Source: Phenylobacterium sp. Root1290 (GTDB taxonomy: Bacteria > Pseudomonadota > Alphaproteobacteria > Caulobacterales > Caulobacteraceae). From it: a stretch of 64,000 nt of DNA. Location of the stretch: positions 320,191 to 384,190 of the forward strand of contig NZ_LMEE01000002.1 of assembly GCF_001425305.1 (NCBI RefSeq). The letters run 5' to 3'. The translations under genes were made by a program, and so were the position numbers. The notes beneath the pieces were generated by a model that was not told where the DNA came from, did not search any database, and was given only the letters and a program-made list of their open reading frames with translations. Of this stretch, positions 33,523 through 42,922 are shown piece by piece (position 1 is the stretch's first letter; each line of letters opens with the position of its first letter).

Positions 33523-34929
33523 TCAGACAGCCCGCGGCAGGATCAGCGCGACGCGCAGACCAGGACCCATTTCGCCGACTTTTCCGGGTCCTTCGGAGAG
33601 CTCCAGCCGTCCGCCGTGCGCCTCGGCGACTGCAGCGACGAGCGATAGTCCAAGACCCGACCCGGGCTCGCTGCGGCTGTTTTCCAGCCGCACGAAGCGC
33701 TCGACCACACGCGCGCGGTCCTCGTCCGGAACGCCCGGGCCAGTGTCGGTGACCGAGAACTCTATCTCGCCGGACGAGCGCCGCCGCACCCGCAGCATGA
33801 TGGCGCCGCCGGCCGGCGTGTACTTGATCGCGTTGTCGAGCAGGTTGGCCAGCGCCTGGGCCAGGAACTCGCGGTTGCCCCGGACCTGAAGATTTTTGGC
33901 CAGCTCAGCGCCGAACTCCAGGCCCTTGTCCTCGCAGGTCGGCTCATAGAGCTCGGCGAGGTCCGCGGCCAGGTCGGTCGGATCGAACAGGTTCTGGTCG
34001 GGCGCCTGGCCGGCCGCCTGTAATCGGGCGATCGCCAAGACGGCGCCGAACGTCTTCAATACGCCATCGGTGTCTTCCAGCGCTTGGGCGAGAGCTTCCT
34101 GCGCATCTCCCTTGCCCGCCTCGACATCGAGATAGGCCGTTTCCAGCCGCGCCCGCAGCCGCGTCAGGGGCGAGCGCAGATCGTGGGCGATGGCGTCGCC
34201 GGCGTGACGGTGACCGGACATCGAGCGCTGTAGACGGTCCAGCATCTCGTTGATGCCTTCGGAGAGCTCGTCGAACTCGTCACGCGCCCCGCGGACGGCT
34301 GCACGCGCGTCGAAGTCGCCGTTGCGCACGGCGGCCACCACATCATTCAGCGCGCCCATGCTACGCGAGACATTGCGGCTCACGAGCAGGCCGCCAGCCA
34401 GGCCCAGCACGATGACCAGGGCGCCCGCGCCCCAGAGCGCCCGGACGATCTTCACGACATAGGCTTGATCCTCGCTGATGTCGGCCCCGACGAACAGGAT
34501 CTCACCACCGCTGAGGTGCTCCTGGATCCCGCGCGCGGGGTGCTTCACCAGGCGCCCCTGGCTGTCGTAGTCGGTGACCGAGAAACTCGCACGCGTTGAG
34601 CCGCGGCCAGCCGTGTCCTCGATCGGCGACTCCGCGATCGAACCCGAGATGCGTGTCCCGTCCGGCTTCATGAGCAGATAGAGGAACGGCCGTTCACTGG
34701 CCGCGCGCTCGATGAGCGACTGGTTCACCGCATCGACGCCGGCGCGGTCGTACGCCGCGACCAGCGAGTGCATTTCACGGGTGATGTTCTGGTCCGTGCG
34801 CCGCGTCGCCTCCCCGGCCGTGGCCAGGTAGATATAGGCCAGGAAGGCGCTGGCGGCAGCTGCGAACAGCGCCAGGAAGAGCAGCGTCAGCCGAAACGGC
34901 GTGGTTCTGAAGAGGCGCGGCAAGCGCAT
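33523..34929 (-). CDS. Sensor histidine kinase, FeuQ-like
   Basis: A 468-residue inner-membrane kinase. Two transmembrane helices (about 12-35 and 163-184) flank a periplasmic domain of about 125 residues. A HAMP domain (about 185-235), a HisKA domain with phospho-acceptor H249 in AIAHDLRSPL, and an ATPase domain with DTGPGVPDE and GSGLGLSL follow. It lies 15 bases after its response regulator gene. The order ccm genes, degP, regulator, kinase matches the cycHJKL-degP-feuPQ region of rhizobia, so this is probably the FeuQ counterpart. The signal is not known; envelope or osmotic stress is a reasonable guess. Confidence 0.85.
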   Translation of the reverse strand: MRLPRLFRTTPFRLTLLFLALFAAAASAFLAYIYLATAGEATRRTDQNITREMHSLVAAYDRAGVDAVNQSLIERAASERPFLYLLMKPDGTRISGSIAESPIEDTAGRGSTRASFSVTDYDSQGRLVKHPARGIQEHLSGGEILFVGADISEDQAYVVKIVRALWGAGALVIVLGLAGGLLVSRNVSRSMGALNDVVAAVRNGDFDARAAVRGARDEFDELSEGINEMLDRLQRSMSGHRHAGDAIAHDLRSPLTRLRARLETAYLDVEAGKGDAQEALAQALEDTDGVLKTFGAVLAIARLQAAGQAPDQNLFDPTDLAADLAELYEPTCEDKGLEFGAELAKNLQVRGNREFLAQALANLLDNAIKYTPAGGAIMLRVRRRSSGEIEFSVTDTGPGVPDEDRARVVERFVRLENSRSEPGSGLGLSLVAAVAEAHGGRLELSEGPGKVGEMGPGLRVALILPRAV

Positions 34930-34944
34930 CGCGCGCGCCGAACC

Positions 34945-35616
34945 TTACGGCTCGAGGCGGTAGCCCGCCCCGCGGACGGTCTGCAGCATCGCCCTGTCGA
35001 AGCCTTTGTCGATCTTCGAGCGGAGCCGCGAGACGTGGACGTCGATGACGTTGGTCTGCGGATCGAAATGATACTCCCAGACCTTTTCCAGCAACATGGT
35101 CCGGGTCACCGACTGGCCAGCATGGCGCATCATGAACTCCAGAAGCTGGAACTCGCGCGGTTGCAGGTCAATCTCCTTGCCCTGCCGATGCACAGTGCGG
35201 CCGATGAGATCCATCTCCAGCTCGCCGACCCTCAGAAGGGTCTGCACCGAGCCGGTCTCCCGACGGCGCGAAAGCGCTTCGACGCGGGCGATCAACTCAG
35301 CGAAGGCGTAGGGCTTGACCAGATAGTCGTCGCCCCCGGCCTTGAGGCCTTCGACGCGGTCGTTGATCTCGCCCAGGGCGCTGAGGAACAGGACCGGGGT
35401 CTGATCGCCCTCGCGTCGCAGCGCCTGCACCATGGAGACCCCGTCCAGGCGCGGCATCATGCGGTCGACGATCATCACTTCGAACTCGCCGGCGTGGGCG
35501 GCGGAGAGGCCCGCCTCCCCGTCGCTGGCCCGAACACATTCGTGCCCTGCCTCGGTGAGGCCGCGGTCCATCACCTCGGCCGCTTCGAGATCGTCTTCGA
35601 CAATCAGAATCCGCAT
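34945..35616 (-). CDS. OmpR-family response regulator, FeuP-like
   Basis: A 223-residue regulator with a receiver domain (about 1-120; IVEDDLE, MIVDRMMPRLDG, YLVKPYAF) and a C-terminal winged helix (about 130-222; NVIDVHVSRLRSKI). It is paired with the kinase gene 15 bases downstream and lies 27 bases after degP, so it is likely cotranscribed with the protease. By gene order it corresponds to FeuP of rhizobia. Likely targets include degP, but this is inference. Confidence 0.88.
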   Translation of the reverse strand: MRILIVEDDLEAAEVMDRGLTEAGHECVRASDGEAGLSAAHAGEFEVMIVDRMMPRLDGVSMVQALRREGDQTPVLFLSALGEINDRVEGLKAGGDDYLVKPYAFAELIARVEALSRRRETGSVQTLLRVGELEMDLIGRTVHRQGKEIDLQPREFQLLEFMMRHAGQSVTRTMLLEKVWEYHFDPQTNVIDVHVSRLRSKIDKGFDRAMLQTVRGAGYRLEP

Positions 35617-35643
35617 CGTTCAGGCCCCCAGCCTTGCTTCAAC

Positions 35644-37239
35644 CTAGCCGGAAATCTTCAGCGGCAGGAACGACGTGCGGCCACCGCGATGCACCCCGAC
35701 GAGGATGCTCTGACGGCCGGCCTTCTTGGCCGTCGTCACCGCCGCGGAGAACTCGGCCGCCGTGGTGACCGGCTCGCCGTTCGCCTGCACCAGAACGTCG
35801 TCCTTGCGCAGGCCGCGCAGAGCGGCGTCGGAAGACTGGTCGACGCTGGAGATCAGCACGCCCTTGAAGCCCGGATCGAGATTCAGGCGACGACGGGTGG
35901 CCTCGTCGAGCGGAGCCAGCGCCAGGCCGAGCACGACAGGACGTTGCGCCTGGGCTTCGGGCTTTTCGCCGCCGCCACGGTTTTGCCCGCCCTGCTGGTT
36001 GTCATTCGCCGCTAGCTCACGCTCGGTCGGACGCACGCCCGACCGGATCTCGACCGACTTGCGCTTGCCCGCACGCAGCACTTCAAGACGCAGCACATCG
36101 CCCGGCTTGGCCTTCGCGACTTCGCGGGTCAGCTCGGACGAGGTCTTGACGTTGACGCCGTTGACCGAGGTGACCACGTCGCCTGACTGCAGACCGCCAC
36201 GTTCCGACGGGCCGCCCGGCGTGACGTTGGCCACGATCGCTCCGCGCTGAGCGCCCATACCCTGGGCCTCGGCCATCTCGGCGGTGAAGTTCTGGATCGA
36301 GGCGCCGATGTAGCCGCGGGTGATCTTGCCGCCCGCGATGAGCTGCTTGGTGATCGAGTCCGCGACGTCGGCCGGAATGGCGAAGCCGATGCCGACTGAG
36401 CCTCCCGACGGCGAGAAGATCGCGGTGTTGACGCCGATCACGCGGCCGTAGACGTCGAAGGTCGGACCGCCGGAGTTGCCGCGGTTGATGGGCGCGTCGA
36501 TCTGGATGTAGTCGACGAAGGTCTCGCCGATGTCGCGGCCATAGGCTGAGATGATGCCGGCGGTGGCCGTTCCGCCGAGGCCGAACGGGTTGCCGACCGT
36601 GATGACCCAGTCGCCGACGCGCGGCTTGCCGGCGTTCTCGAAGTTCACATATGGGAAGCCGCTGCCCTTGACCTTGAGGACGGCTAGGTCAGTCCCTTCG
36701 TCGCGGCCGACGACCACGGCGTCCAGTTCGCGCTCGTCCTTGAGCACGACCTTGATTTCCTTGGCGTTCTCGACGACGTGGTTGTTGGTGACGATGTAGC
36801 CGTCGCCCGAGATGAAGAAGCCCGAGCCGGAGGATTGCTGGCTGGGCAGGCGCGGCTGGCCGCGGCCCGGGGCCTGTTGGCCCGGCTGACCTTGCTGGCC
36901 TTCTTCGTCCTCACCGCCGCCGGGCGGCTGGCGCGGCACGATGTCGAAGGGGAAGTTCTCAAAGCCCGGCACGCGGCGCAGGGCGGAGGGATCGACGTCC
37001 GACGTCACATTGATGGACACGACCGCAGGCGAGACCTTCTCGAAGATGTCGGCGAAGGAGAGCGGCGCACCCGGCGGGGGCGCGAAGATCGGCGCCGTCG
37101 ACGTCTTCATCAGCAGGCCGCGCTGGACGCTGGACTCGGCTCGCGGCTGGTCCGCGAGATTGGCGCCGGCAAGGGCCGCAGTCGCGACGCCGACGCCCGC
37201 CAGGGCGCCGAGGAGATAACCGGTCTTCTTCGAGGTCAT
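35644..37239 (-). CDS. degP: Periplasmic serine endoprotease DegP/HtrA (Do family)
   Basis: A 531-residue HtrA-type protease. An N-terminal membrane/signal segment (about 8-27) precedes the trypsin-like domain with the triad H154 (TNNHVV), D184 (EGTDLAV) and S256 (RGNSGG), then two PDZ domains (about 300-395 and 430-525). A long Gln/Gly-rich loop (about 108-136) sits before the protease core, and an Asn/Gln/Gly-rich linker (about 405-425) separates the PDZ domains. It degrades or refolds damaged envelope proteins. It sits between the ccm operon and a FeuPQ-like pair; the 159-base gap before it should hold its own promoter. Confidence 0.94.
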   Translation of the reverse strand: MTSKKTGYLLGALAGVGVATAALAGANLADQPRAESSVQRGLLMKTSTAPIFAPPPGAPLSFADIFEKVSPAVVSINVTSDVDPSALRRVPGFENFPFDIVPRQPPGGGEDEEGQQGQPGQQAPGRGQPRLPSQQSSGSGFFISGDGYIVTNNHVVENAKEIKVVLKDERELDAVVVGRDEGTDLAVLKVKGSGFPYVNFENAGKPRVGDWVITVGNPFGLGGTATAGIISAYGRDIGETFVDYIQIDAPINRGNSGGPTFDVYGRVIGVNTAIFSPSGGSVGIGFAIPADVADSITKQLIAGGKITRGYIGASIQNFTAEMAEAQGMGAQRGAIVANVTPGGPSERGGLQSGDVVTSVNGVNVKTSSELTREVAKAKPGDVLRLEVLRAGKRKSVEIRSGVRPTERELAANDNQQGGQNRGGGEKPEAQAQRPVVLGLALAPLDEATRRRLNLDPGFKGVLISSVDQSSDAALRGLRKDDVLVQANGEPVTTAAEFSAAVTTAKKAGRQSILVGVHRGGRTSFLPLKISG

Positions 37240-37398
37240 TAGCCTTCAATTTCCCTGTGGGCGCCCGACGCCAATAACACGGGCACGTCCCCGACAACCT
37301 ATGTTCGATGCCAAAGAGCGCAATGTCTCTCAAGTTACGTTTAGGTCACGCTCGGCTCTTCATAGCGTTCAATCTTTGGCGCAATCTTGTCACGCTGC

Positions 37399-37836
37399 TC
37401 AATCGCGCGACAGGTCGGCCAGGCGCGCGCTTTCCTCAGGCGATAGCTCCCGATCGACGGGCCGGTTCCGGAAGTTGCGCAGCAGCAGCCAAAGTCCCAG
37501 CAGGACCACCAGCAGCGGCGCGCCCCAGAGCGCGGCGTTGCCCAGGGAGAACGCCGGCTTGAGCAGAACGAACTCGCCATAGCGGTCGGTCAGGTGCTTG
37601 CGCACCTCGGCATTTGACTTGCCGGCCTTGACCTCGTCGCGCACCAGGCGGCGCAGATCGGCGGCCAGTTCGGCGTTGGAGTCGTCGATCGACTCGTTCT
37701 GGCAGACCAGGCAGCGAACCTCGCGGAAGAGCTCGCGCGCGCGCGCTTCCTGCGCCGGATCGGGCAGCCGCTCGGCCGGGTCGGAGGCTGCGGCGATGCA
37801 CAGCACCGCCCCGATGACAGCCGCCAGCCGCTTCAT
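37399..37836 (-). CDS. ccmH: Cytochrome c maturation protein CcmH (CycL)
   Basis: A 145-residue membrane-anchored periplasmic thiol-disulphide protein. The conserved RCLVCQNES motif has C42 and C45, preceded by a signal segment (about 1-18) and followed by one membrane helix (about 103-121). CcmH keeps apocytochrome c cysteines reduced for haem ligation with CcmF. The ATG at 37836 overlaps the ccmF stop by four bases; the longer open frame upstream is part of ccmF. It is the last gene of ccmI-E-F-H. Confidence 0.94.
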   Translation of the reverse strand: MKRLAAVIGAVLCIAAASDPAERLPDPAQEARARELFREVRCLVCQNESIDDSNAELAADLRRLVRDEVKAGKSNAEVRKHLTDRYGEFVLLKPAFSLGNAALWGAPLLVVLLGLWLLLRNFRNRPVDRELSPEESARLADLSRD

Positions 37837-39809
37837 GCGCTCGCCGCTTCGAGCTTGCGACCGCTCGCCATGCGAAGCCGACGGTCGGACAGCGAAACGA
37901 CGCCTCCCAGGGCCATGATCCCGGGACCGATGAAGATCAGCAGCGCCCACGGGTTCCAATAGGCCCGCACCAGCCAGACATCCTGACCTGCGGCGTCACG
38001 GCGCTCGCCGAGCACAACATAGAGATGGTCGGCGCCACGCGTGCAGATGGCGACCTCGGACGTGGTCTGGCCCCCGGCCGGATAGAACCGGCGTTCAGGC
38101 TTGGGCGCACAGATCTCGCGATCGCCCTTGAAGGCCCGCAGCATGCCGCGTTCGGCCTCGTAGTTCGGTCCTTCGACACCCCGGATCTCGTCCAGCACCA
38201 GGCTGTACTCGCCGATGTTGAGCCGTCCGCCGACCGGCAGCGTTTCGGCGGTCTCGAGCTTCCAGCCTGTTTCGAAGCACGCCCCCAGCACGAAGACGCC
38301 CAGGCCAAGATGCGCGAGCGTCATGCCCCACGCGCCGCGCGGCAAGCCCACCAGACGCCGCACGGTTTCCCCCGCTGAGACCCGGAACATCCGCGTGCGT
38401 TCGGCCAATTCGACGAGCGCGCCGATCACCAGCCAGGCGCCCATCGCCACGCCGGCCGCCGAGAAGGCCTTGCGCGGACTGATCAGGGCGAACGCCGCCA
38501 GTCCGCAGGCGATCGCAATCAGGGCCGCCAGCCACAACCGCTGAATCACGCCCTGCAGGTCGCCGCGCTTCCAGGCTAGGAGCGGGCCGGCCGGCAGCAG
38601 GATCGCCAAGGCGGCCATCAACGGCGTGAAGGTGAGGTTGAAGAAGGGCGGACCGACGGAGATCGCCTCGCCAGTCGCCGCTTCGCGGATCAGCGGATAG
38701 AGCGTGCCCAGCAGGACGGTGGCCGTGGCGGCCGCGAGAAGGATATTGTTCAGCACCAGCGCGCTCTCGCGGCTGACGGGCGCGAAGACCCCGCCGCGCG
38801 CGAACAGCGGCGCGCGCCAAGCGAACAGCGCAAACCCCGAACCGGCGGTTACGCCGAGGATCATCAGCAGCAGCACGCCGCGGGTCGGATCGACGGCGAA
38901 CGCATGCACCGAGGTCAGCACGCCCGAGCGGACCAGGAACGCGCCGAGCATCGAGAAGGTGAAGGCCGCGAGCGCCAAAAACACCGTCCAGCCGGCCAGC
39001 GCCCCGCGCTTCTCCGTCACGATGGATGAATGCAGCAGCGCCGCGGCGATCAGCCAGGGCATGAAGCTGGCGTTCTCAACCGGATCCCAGAACCACCAGC
39101 CGCCCCACCCGAGCTCGTAGTACGCCCAGAAGGCCCCGAGCGTGATGCCGACCGTCAGCGCGCTCCAGGCCGCCAGCGTCCAGGGCCGCACCCAGCGCGC
39201 CCAGGCGGTGTCGACCCGGCCTTCGATGAGCGCCGCCACGGCGAACGAGAACACCACCGACATGCCGACATAGCCGACATAGAGCGCGGGCGGGTGGAAC
39301 GCGAGTGCCGGATCCTGCAGCAGCGGGTTGAGCGATCGGCCCTCCACCGGCGGGTTGGCGATGCGGTTGAAGGGGTTGGAGGCGAACACCGTATAGGCAA
39401 GGAAGACGATGCCCAGCGCGCCCTGGACGGCGATGGTCAGCGTCTTGAGGCCAGCCGGCAGATCGCGGCCGTACGCGGCGACGGCCGCGCCGCAGCCCGT
39501 CAGCGCCAGGCACCACAGCAGCATCGAGCCTTCGTGGCTGCCCCAGGTTCCAGCCACGCGGTAAAGCAGCGGCTTGGCGGTGTGAGAGTTGGCGGCCACG
39601 TTGGCCACCGAGAAGTCCGACGTCACGAACGCGTACATCAACGCTGCGAAAGCGACGATCAGGCCGCCGAACGCCCCTATCGCTGCGCCCTGCGCCGCGC
39701 CCGAAAGCACCGGCGAGCGACGCAGCCGCGCCACCGCGCCGAGCAGCGCCTGAACAACCGACAGCGCAAGGGCCAGCGCCAGCGAGAACGCCCCGATCTC
39801 GACGATCAT
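37833..39809 (-). CDS. ccmF: Cytochrome c haem lyase subunit CcmF (CycK)
   Basis: A 658-residue polytopic inner-membrane protein with about 15 membrane helices. The tryptophan-rich WWD haem-handling segment (WGGWWFWDPVEN, about residues 230-240) is present, as is the TWGSHEGSMLLW region carrying a conserved His. CcmF takes haem from holo-CcmE and attaches it to apocytochrome c together with CcmH and CcmI. Start 39809 is chosen from the MIVEIGAFSLALA family start; it overlaps the ccmE stop by four bases. Confidence 0.95.
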   Translation of the reverse strand: MIVEIGAFSLALALALSVVQALLGAVARLRRSPVLSGAAQGAAIGAFGGLIVAFAALMYAFVTSDFSVANVAANSHTAKPLLYRVAGTWGSHEGSMLLWCLALTGCGAAVAAYGRDLPAGLKTLTIAVQGALGIVFLAYTVFASNPFNRIANPPVEGRSLNPLLQDPALAFHPPALYVGYVGMSVVFSFAVAALIEGRVDTAWARWVRPWTLAAWSALTVGITLGAFWAYYELGWGGWWFWDPVENASFMPWLIAAALLHSSIVTEKRGALAGWTVFLALAAFTFSMLGAFLVRSGVLTSVHAFAVDPTRGVLLLMILGVTAGSGFALFAWRAPLFARGGVFAPVSRESALVLNNILLAAATATVLLGTLYPLIREAATGEAISVGPPFFNLTFTPLMAALAILLPAGPLLAWKRGDLQGVIQRLWLAALIAIACGLAAFALISPRKAFSAAGVAMGAWLVIGALVELAERTRMFRVSAGETVRRLVGLPRGAWGMTLAHLGLGVFVLGACFETGWKLETAETLPVGGRLNIGEYSLVLDEIRGVEGPNYEAERGMLRAFKGDREICAPKPERRFYPAGGQTTSEVAICTRGADHLYVVLGERRDAAGQDVWLVRAYWNPWALLIFIGPGIMALGGVVSLSDRRLRMASGRKLEAASA

Positions 39810-40303
39810 AGCGCGGACGGTTCCGCCCCGTAGCTCGGCGGCGGCGCACCTTCGCCCCGCCACTCGCCCTGCTCTTTGAGCGCCTTGGAGACTTCGCGCG
39901 GCATGTACTTCTCGTCGTGCTTGGCCAGCACCTGCTTAGCCTCGAAGTCGCCGTCCGCCCGGAACGCGCCGGTGGCGACGATGCCCTGGCCTTCACGGAA
40001 CAGGTCTGGAAGGTCGCCGGAGTAATGGACCTTGGCGGTCGCCAGCTGGTCGGCCACCACGAACTCCACGCGTCCATCCGGATGCTTGGCGACGCTGCCG
40101 GGCTGCACCAGGCCGCCTAGCTGGATCGACCGACCGACCGGCGGCTTCGCCTCGGCAGCTTGGGCCGGGGTGTAGAAGAACGAGATGGAATCCGAGAGCC
40201 CCCAAAGTGTCAGGCTGACAGCCAGCGCGAGCACCGGCGCGATCGCCGCGATCAGATAGAGGCGTCGCCGCGCCTTCGGAGACTTGGGCAGCCAGCCGCT
40301 CAT
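39806..40303 (-). CDS. ccmE: Haem chaperone CcmE (CycJ)
   Basis: A 165-residue periplasmic haem chaperone anchored by an N-terminal membrane helix (about 15-35) followed by an OB-fold. The haem-binding signature H129-D-E-K-Y133 is intact, so this is the usual His-type CcmE that forms a covalent haem bond before passing haem to CcmF. Start 40303 is the ATG before GWLPKSPKARRRL and overlaps the ccmI stop by four bases. Confidence 0.95.
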   Translation of the reverse strand: MSGWLPKSPKARRRLYLIAAIAPVLALAVSLTLWGLSDSISFFYTPAQAAEAKPPVGRSIQLGGLVQPGSVAKHPDGRVEFVVADQLATAKVHYSGDLPDLFREGQGIVATGAFRADGDFEAKQVLAKHDEKYMPREVSKALKEQGEWRGEGAPPPSYGAEPSAL

Positions 40304-41376
40304 CGCATGGGTTCCGTTTTCGCCGCCAGATCCAGGGCCTTCAGAACATCGGCGTTTCCGGCGAAACGCGCCTTGGCTTCCGTCAAAGTCGCATCGCGTT
40401 CGCCCACGTCTCCGAGGACTGCGTAGGAGCGGACCAGGCGCACCCATCCTTCGGAATCTGCGGGGTTGGTCTCCAACCGTGCAGCGAGGCTGGCGACCAT
40501 GCCCTCGACTGCGGCCATCTGGCTGTCGTCAAACTTCGGCGCAGGCGCGCCTTCGGCCTGGGCGATGGCCTGCTGGATCGACGCTTGCCGCGCATCGGTC
40601 GGCGGCAGTTCGGCGGCCAGGGCGCGCCACGCAGCGAGCCCTTCAGCCCGCTGGCCACCGGTGATCTGGGCGCGCGCCAGATGGAATCGTGCGCTGACCG
40701 CCTTGGGATCGCGCTTCGTCGCTTCCTGGAACGCACGCTGGGCCTGAGGCGTGACCTCGCCCTCGGCCTGCACCATCAGCACCTCGCCCAGACCTTCCCA
40801 AAGGTCCGCCCGGTTAGGGGCAAGTTCGATCGCCCGGCGAAGGGCCCGGGCGGCGCCGGCGGGGTTGTCGGACGCCATCTCGGCCTGGGCGAGAAAGCCA
40901 TAGGCCTCGGGATCGCCGCCGCGTTCAGAGATCAGCGACTGCAGCACGACCGCCATCTCGGGCGGGGTCAGCGCCGACGGATCGGCCCCGCGCCACGCCG
41001 CCACCCGCGCCTTGAACGGCTGGTCGGCGAAGCCAGGCGAGCCCACCGCGAAATAGATGCCCAGCGCCAGCAACGGCGTCAGCGCGGCGACGAGCAGTAC
41101 TGGCTTACGCAACGCGACATCCGCAGACCAGGGCGCGGACTTGCCTTCCGCCGCGCCAAGCAGGCGGCGTGCGGCCTCAGCGTGAGCGATGGTTCGTTCA
41201 GAGGCCTCGATCAGGCCGCGATCGGCGAGGTCGTCGATTTCACGAAGTTGACGGCGATAAACAGCGGTCGTCGGGTCATCAGCGCCAGCGACAGCCGCCG
41301 CGCGGGCCGAACTCCAGAGGACGAGACCGGCGCAGAGCGCTGACAGCACGCCCGCGACCACCCAGAACGCGATCAT
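40300..41376 (-). CDS. ccmI: Cytochrome c biogenesis protein CcmI (CycH)
   Basis: A 358-residue protein. An N-terminal membrane helix (about 4-24), a short cytoplasmic helical loop with YRRQLREIDDLADRG, and a second membrane helix (about 92-110) precede a periplasmic TPR domain (about 145-350). CcmI holds apocytochrome c for haem attachment by CcmF/H. It is the first gene of the ccmIEFH operon; all junctions overlap by four bases. The ABC-type haem export genes ccmABCD and the thioredoxin ccmG are not in this window. Confidence 0.92.
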   Translation of the reverse strand: MIAFWVVAGVLSALCAGLVLWSSARAAAVAGADDPTTAVYRRQLREIDDLADRGLIEASERTIAHAEAARRLLGAAEGKSAPWSADVALRKPVLLVAALTPLLALGIYFAVGSPGFADQPFKARVAAWRGADPSALTPPEMAVVLQSLISERGGDPEAYGFLAQAEMASDNPAGAARALRRAIELAPNRADLWEGLGEVLMVQAEGEVTPQAQRAFQEATKRDPKAVSARFHLARAQITGGQRAEGLAAWRALAAELPPTDARQASIQQAIAQAEGAPAPKFDDSQMAAVEGMVASLAARLETNPADSEGWVRLVRSYAVLGDVGERDATLTEAKARFAGNADVLKALDLAAKTEPMR

Positions 41377-41437
41377 GGCGGGGCTTTAGCTGAAACAGAC
41401 CGCCAGTGCCACCGGTCCGATCGGCGCACCGATCAAA

Positions 41438-42832
41438 TTACAGGGGGCGAGCCGGGTCTTCCCATGCCGGGCGCGGCGCCTTGACCGCGCCGAACGCCGT
41501 GGCGGCCCTGCGACGAACGATTTCACGGGCCCGCGGCTCATGAATCAGGCCGGCGAACTCGGCGGCGATCTGCAGGTACAGGGCGGCGATCTCGCGGTCG
41601 AACGCCTCGCCGTCGCGGACCAGCGACAGCACGTCCTCGACATACTGATCGAGCGTCTCGCCCGCCGCCTCCATGACCTTCGCGCGCGTGGACGCGAAGC
41701 CGCCGTAGTTGGCGCTCGCGCGGATGCCCTCGGCGAAGGTCAGCAGGGTGCGGCACCGCTGCACATGATCCTGGTCGGGCGCGGTGGTGAGGTTCGGCTC
41801 CGAGACCACGGCCCGCGCCACGCGCACCTTCTGGCTTGGCAACGCCGCTTGCTGCAACTTCGCCAGCTCGCGCAGTCGCCGTTCGACGACCGACGCCAAG
41901 GATTGCTTCTGCTTCTGGATCCGACTGCCCCAGCCGCCCTCGCGCGCCAGGTCGATGGCGTTCTCGAGTTCGGTGATCTGCAGGGTCAGGACTTCCACGG
42001 TGGCCGCCGCAGTCTGTCCGGCGACGGCGCCGCCGTTGAGGTCAAAGCCCGCCACCGTCTTCAGATTGGCGTCGACAGCGTCCATCAACCGGATGGCGAA
42101 GACCGCCAGCTCGGAGCCGGACAGATAGCTCTCGGTCGGGTGATCCATGACGGCGGAGACGATCCGCAGGATGGTCCAGGGCTCGGTCATCTGCGCGCCC
42201 AGCATCTCGAAGAACCGCGGACCGGCGTCCTCTCCCGACCGACAGGCGTCACGATAGGCCAGGCGTGCGGCGGCGGCGCGTTCCTGGGTCGTCCGGCTGA
42301 TCCACTCGGGCAGCTTCTGCGTCGCCCGCCGCACGACAGGCGCCATGGTCAGGCAAGAGTGCAGAACCTCGGTCCCGCCCGATCTGGCGGCTTCGATGAT
42401 CTCCAGCGCCGCGGCGATGTCGCGCTGCTGGCCTGTCTCGATCTCTTCGGCCAGCACCTCGGTCAGACGATCGAAGGCTTCGGTCGAGCTCACGCCCGGC
42501 TCGTAGTCGGCCAGGATTAAGGCTGCGCTCGCCACATCAGCCGGAGCGAGGTCGCGCAATCCCCGCCAGAGCAGCGGCAACGCGCGCGGTGGAAAGGTCA
42601 GTCGCTGGGCGTCGGCGGCCACATGCACGAAAAGCGGCGCGATCGGCTCGAGCGCCTTGTTGCGCAGCGTGCGGTCCGCGACCTCGGCCTCGACGACCCG
42701 GCGGACCCCGGCCAGGGCCGTGTCGCCATCGGCCGCCGCCAGCGCGTTGCGCAGGCCGCTGACCACCTTGTCAGGCGCGTTGGCGACGAGCGTGCGGACA
42801 ATGTCGATCTTGGCGTCGGGCAAGCCGGCCAT
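41438..42832 (-). CDS. Unknown helical protein (464 aa)
   Basis: A soluble protein predicted to be almost entirely alpha-helical, with no signal peptide, membrane segment or recognised domain. A likely coiled-coil stretch runs around residues 270-330, with repeated Leu/Ala/Lys/Glu heptads near the segment ELENAIDLAREGG. I do not recognise the family. The start is taken as the ATG at 42832; a TTG at 42871 would add 13 residues. It lies 61 bases before the ccm operon on the same strand, with only a small six-base hairpin between, and downstream of a PhoQ-like kinase. Codon use is like the core genes. Confidence 0.7.
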   Translation of the reverse strand: MAGLPDAKIDIVRTLVANAPDKVVSGLRNALAAADGDTALAGVRRVVEAEVADRTLRNKALEPIAPLFVHVAADAQRLTFPPRALPLLWRGLRDLAPADVASAALILADYEPGVSSTEAFDRLTEVLAEEIETGQQRDIAAALEIIEAARSGGTEVLHSCLTMAPVVRRATQKLPEWISRTTQERAAAARLAYRDACRSGEDAGPRFFEMLGAQMTEPWTILRIVSAVMDHPTESYLSGSELAVFAIRLMDAVDANLKTVAGFDLNGGAVAGQTAAATVEVLTLQITELENAIDLAREGGWGSRIQKQKQSLASVVERRLRELAKLQQAALPSQKVRVARAVVSEPNLTTAPDQDHVQRCRTLLTFAEGIRASANYGGFASTRAKVMEAAGETLDQYVEDVLSLVRDGEAFDREIAALYLQIAAEFAGLIHEPRAREIVRRRAATAFGAVKAPRPAWEDPARPL

Positions 42833-42922
42833 AGGGGAAGACGCTCCAGTCGCGGGCGCACTCCCGCGCAAGCGGCAACATCGCCCTCTCCAAGTTAAGG
42901 CTTTACGAAAAGCCCTTGAAAA

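Noticed and set aside
37370..37387. CAATCT repeated with a 12-bp period before degP
   Set aside because: Short, period off the 10-11 bp expected for OmpR-type sites, and about 130 bases from the start codon; too weak to annotate.
41419..41434. GATCGG/CCGATC hairpin between ccmI and the unknown helical gene
   Set aside because: Only six base pairs and no T-tract; could be chance.
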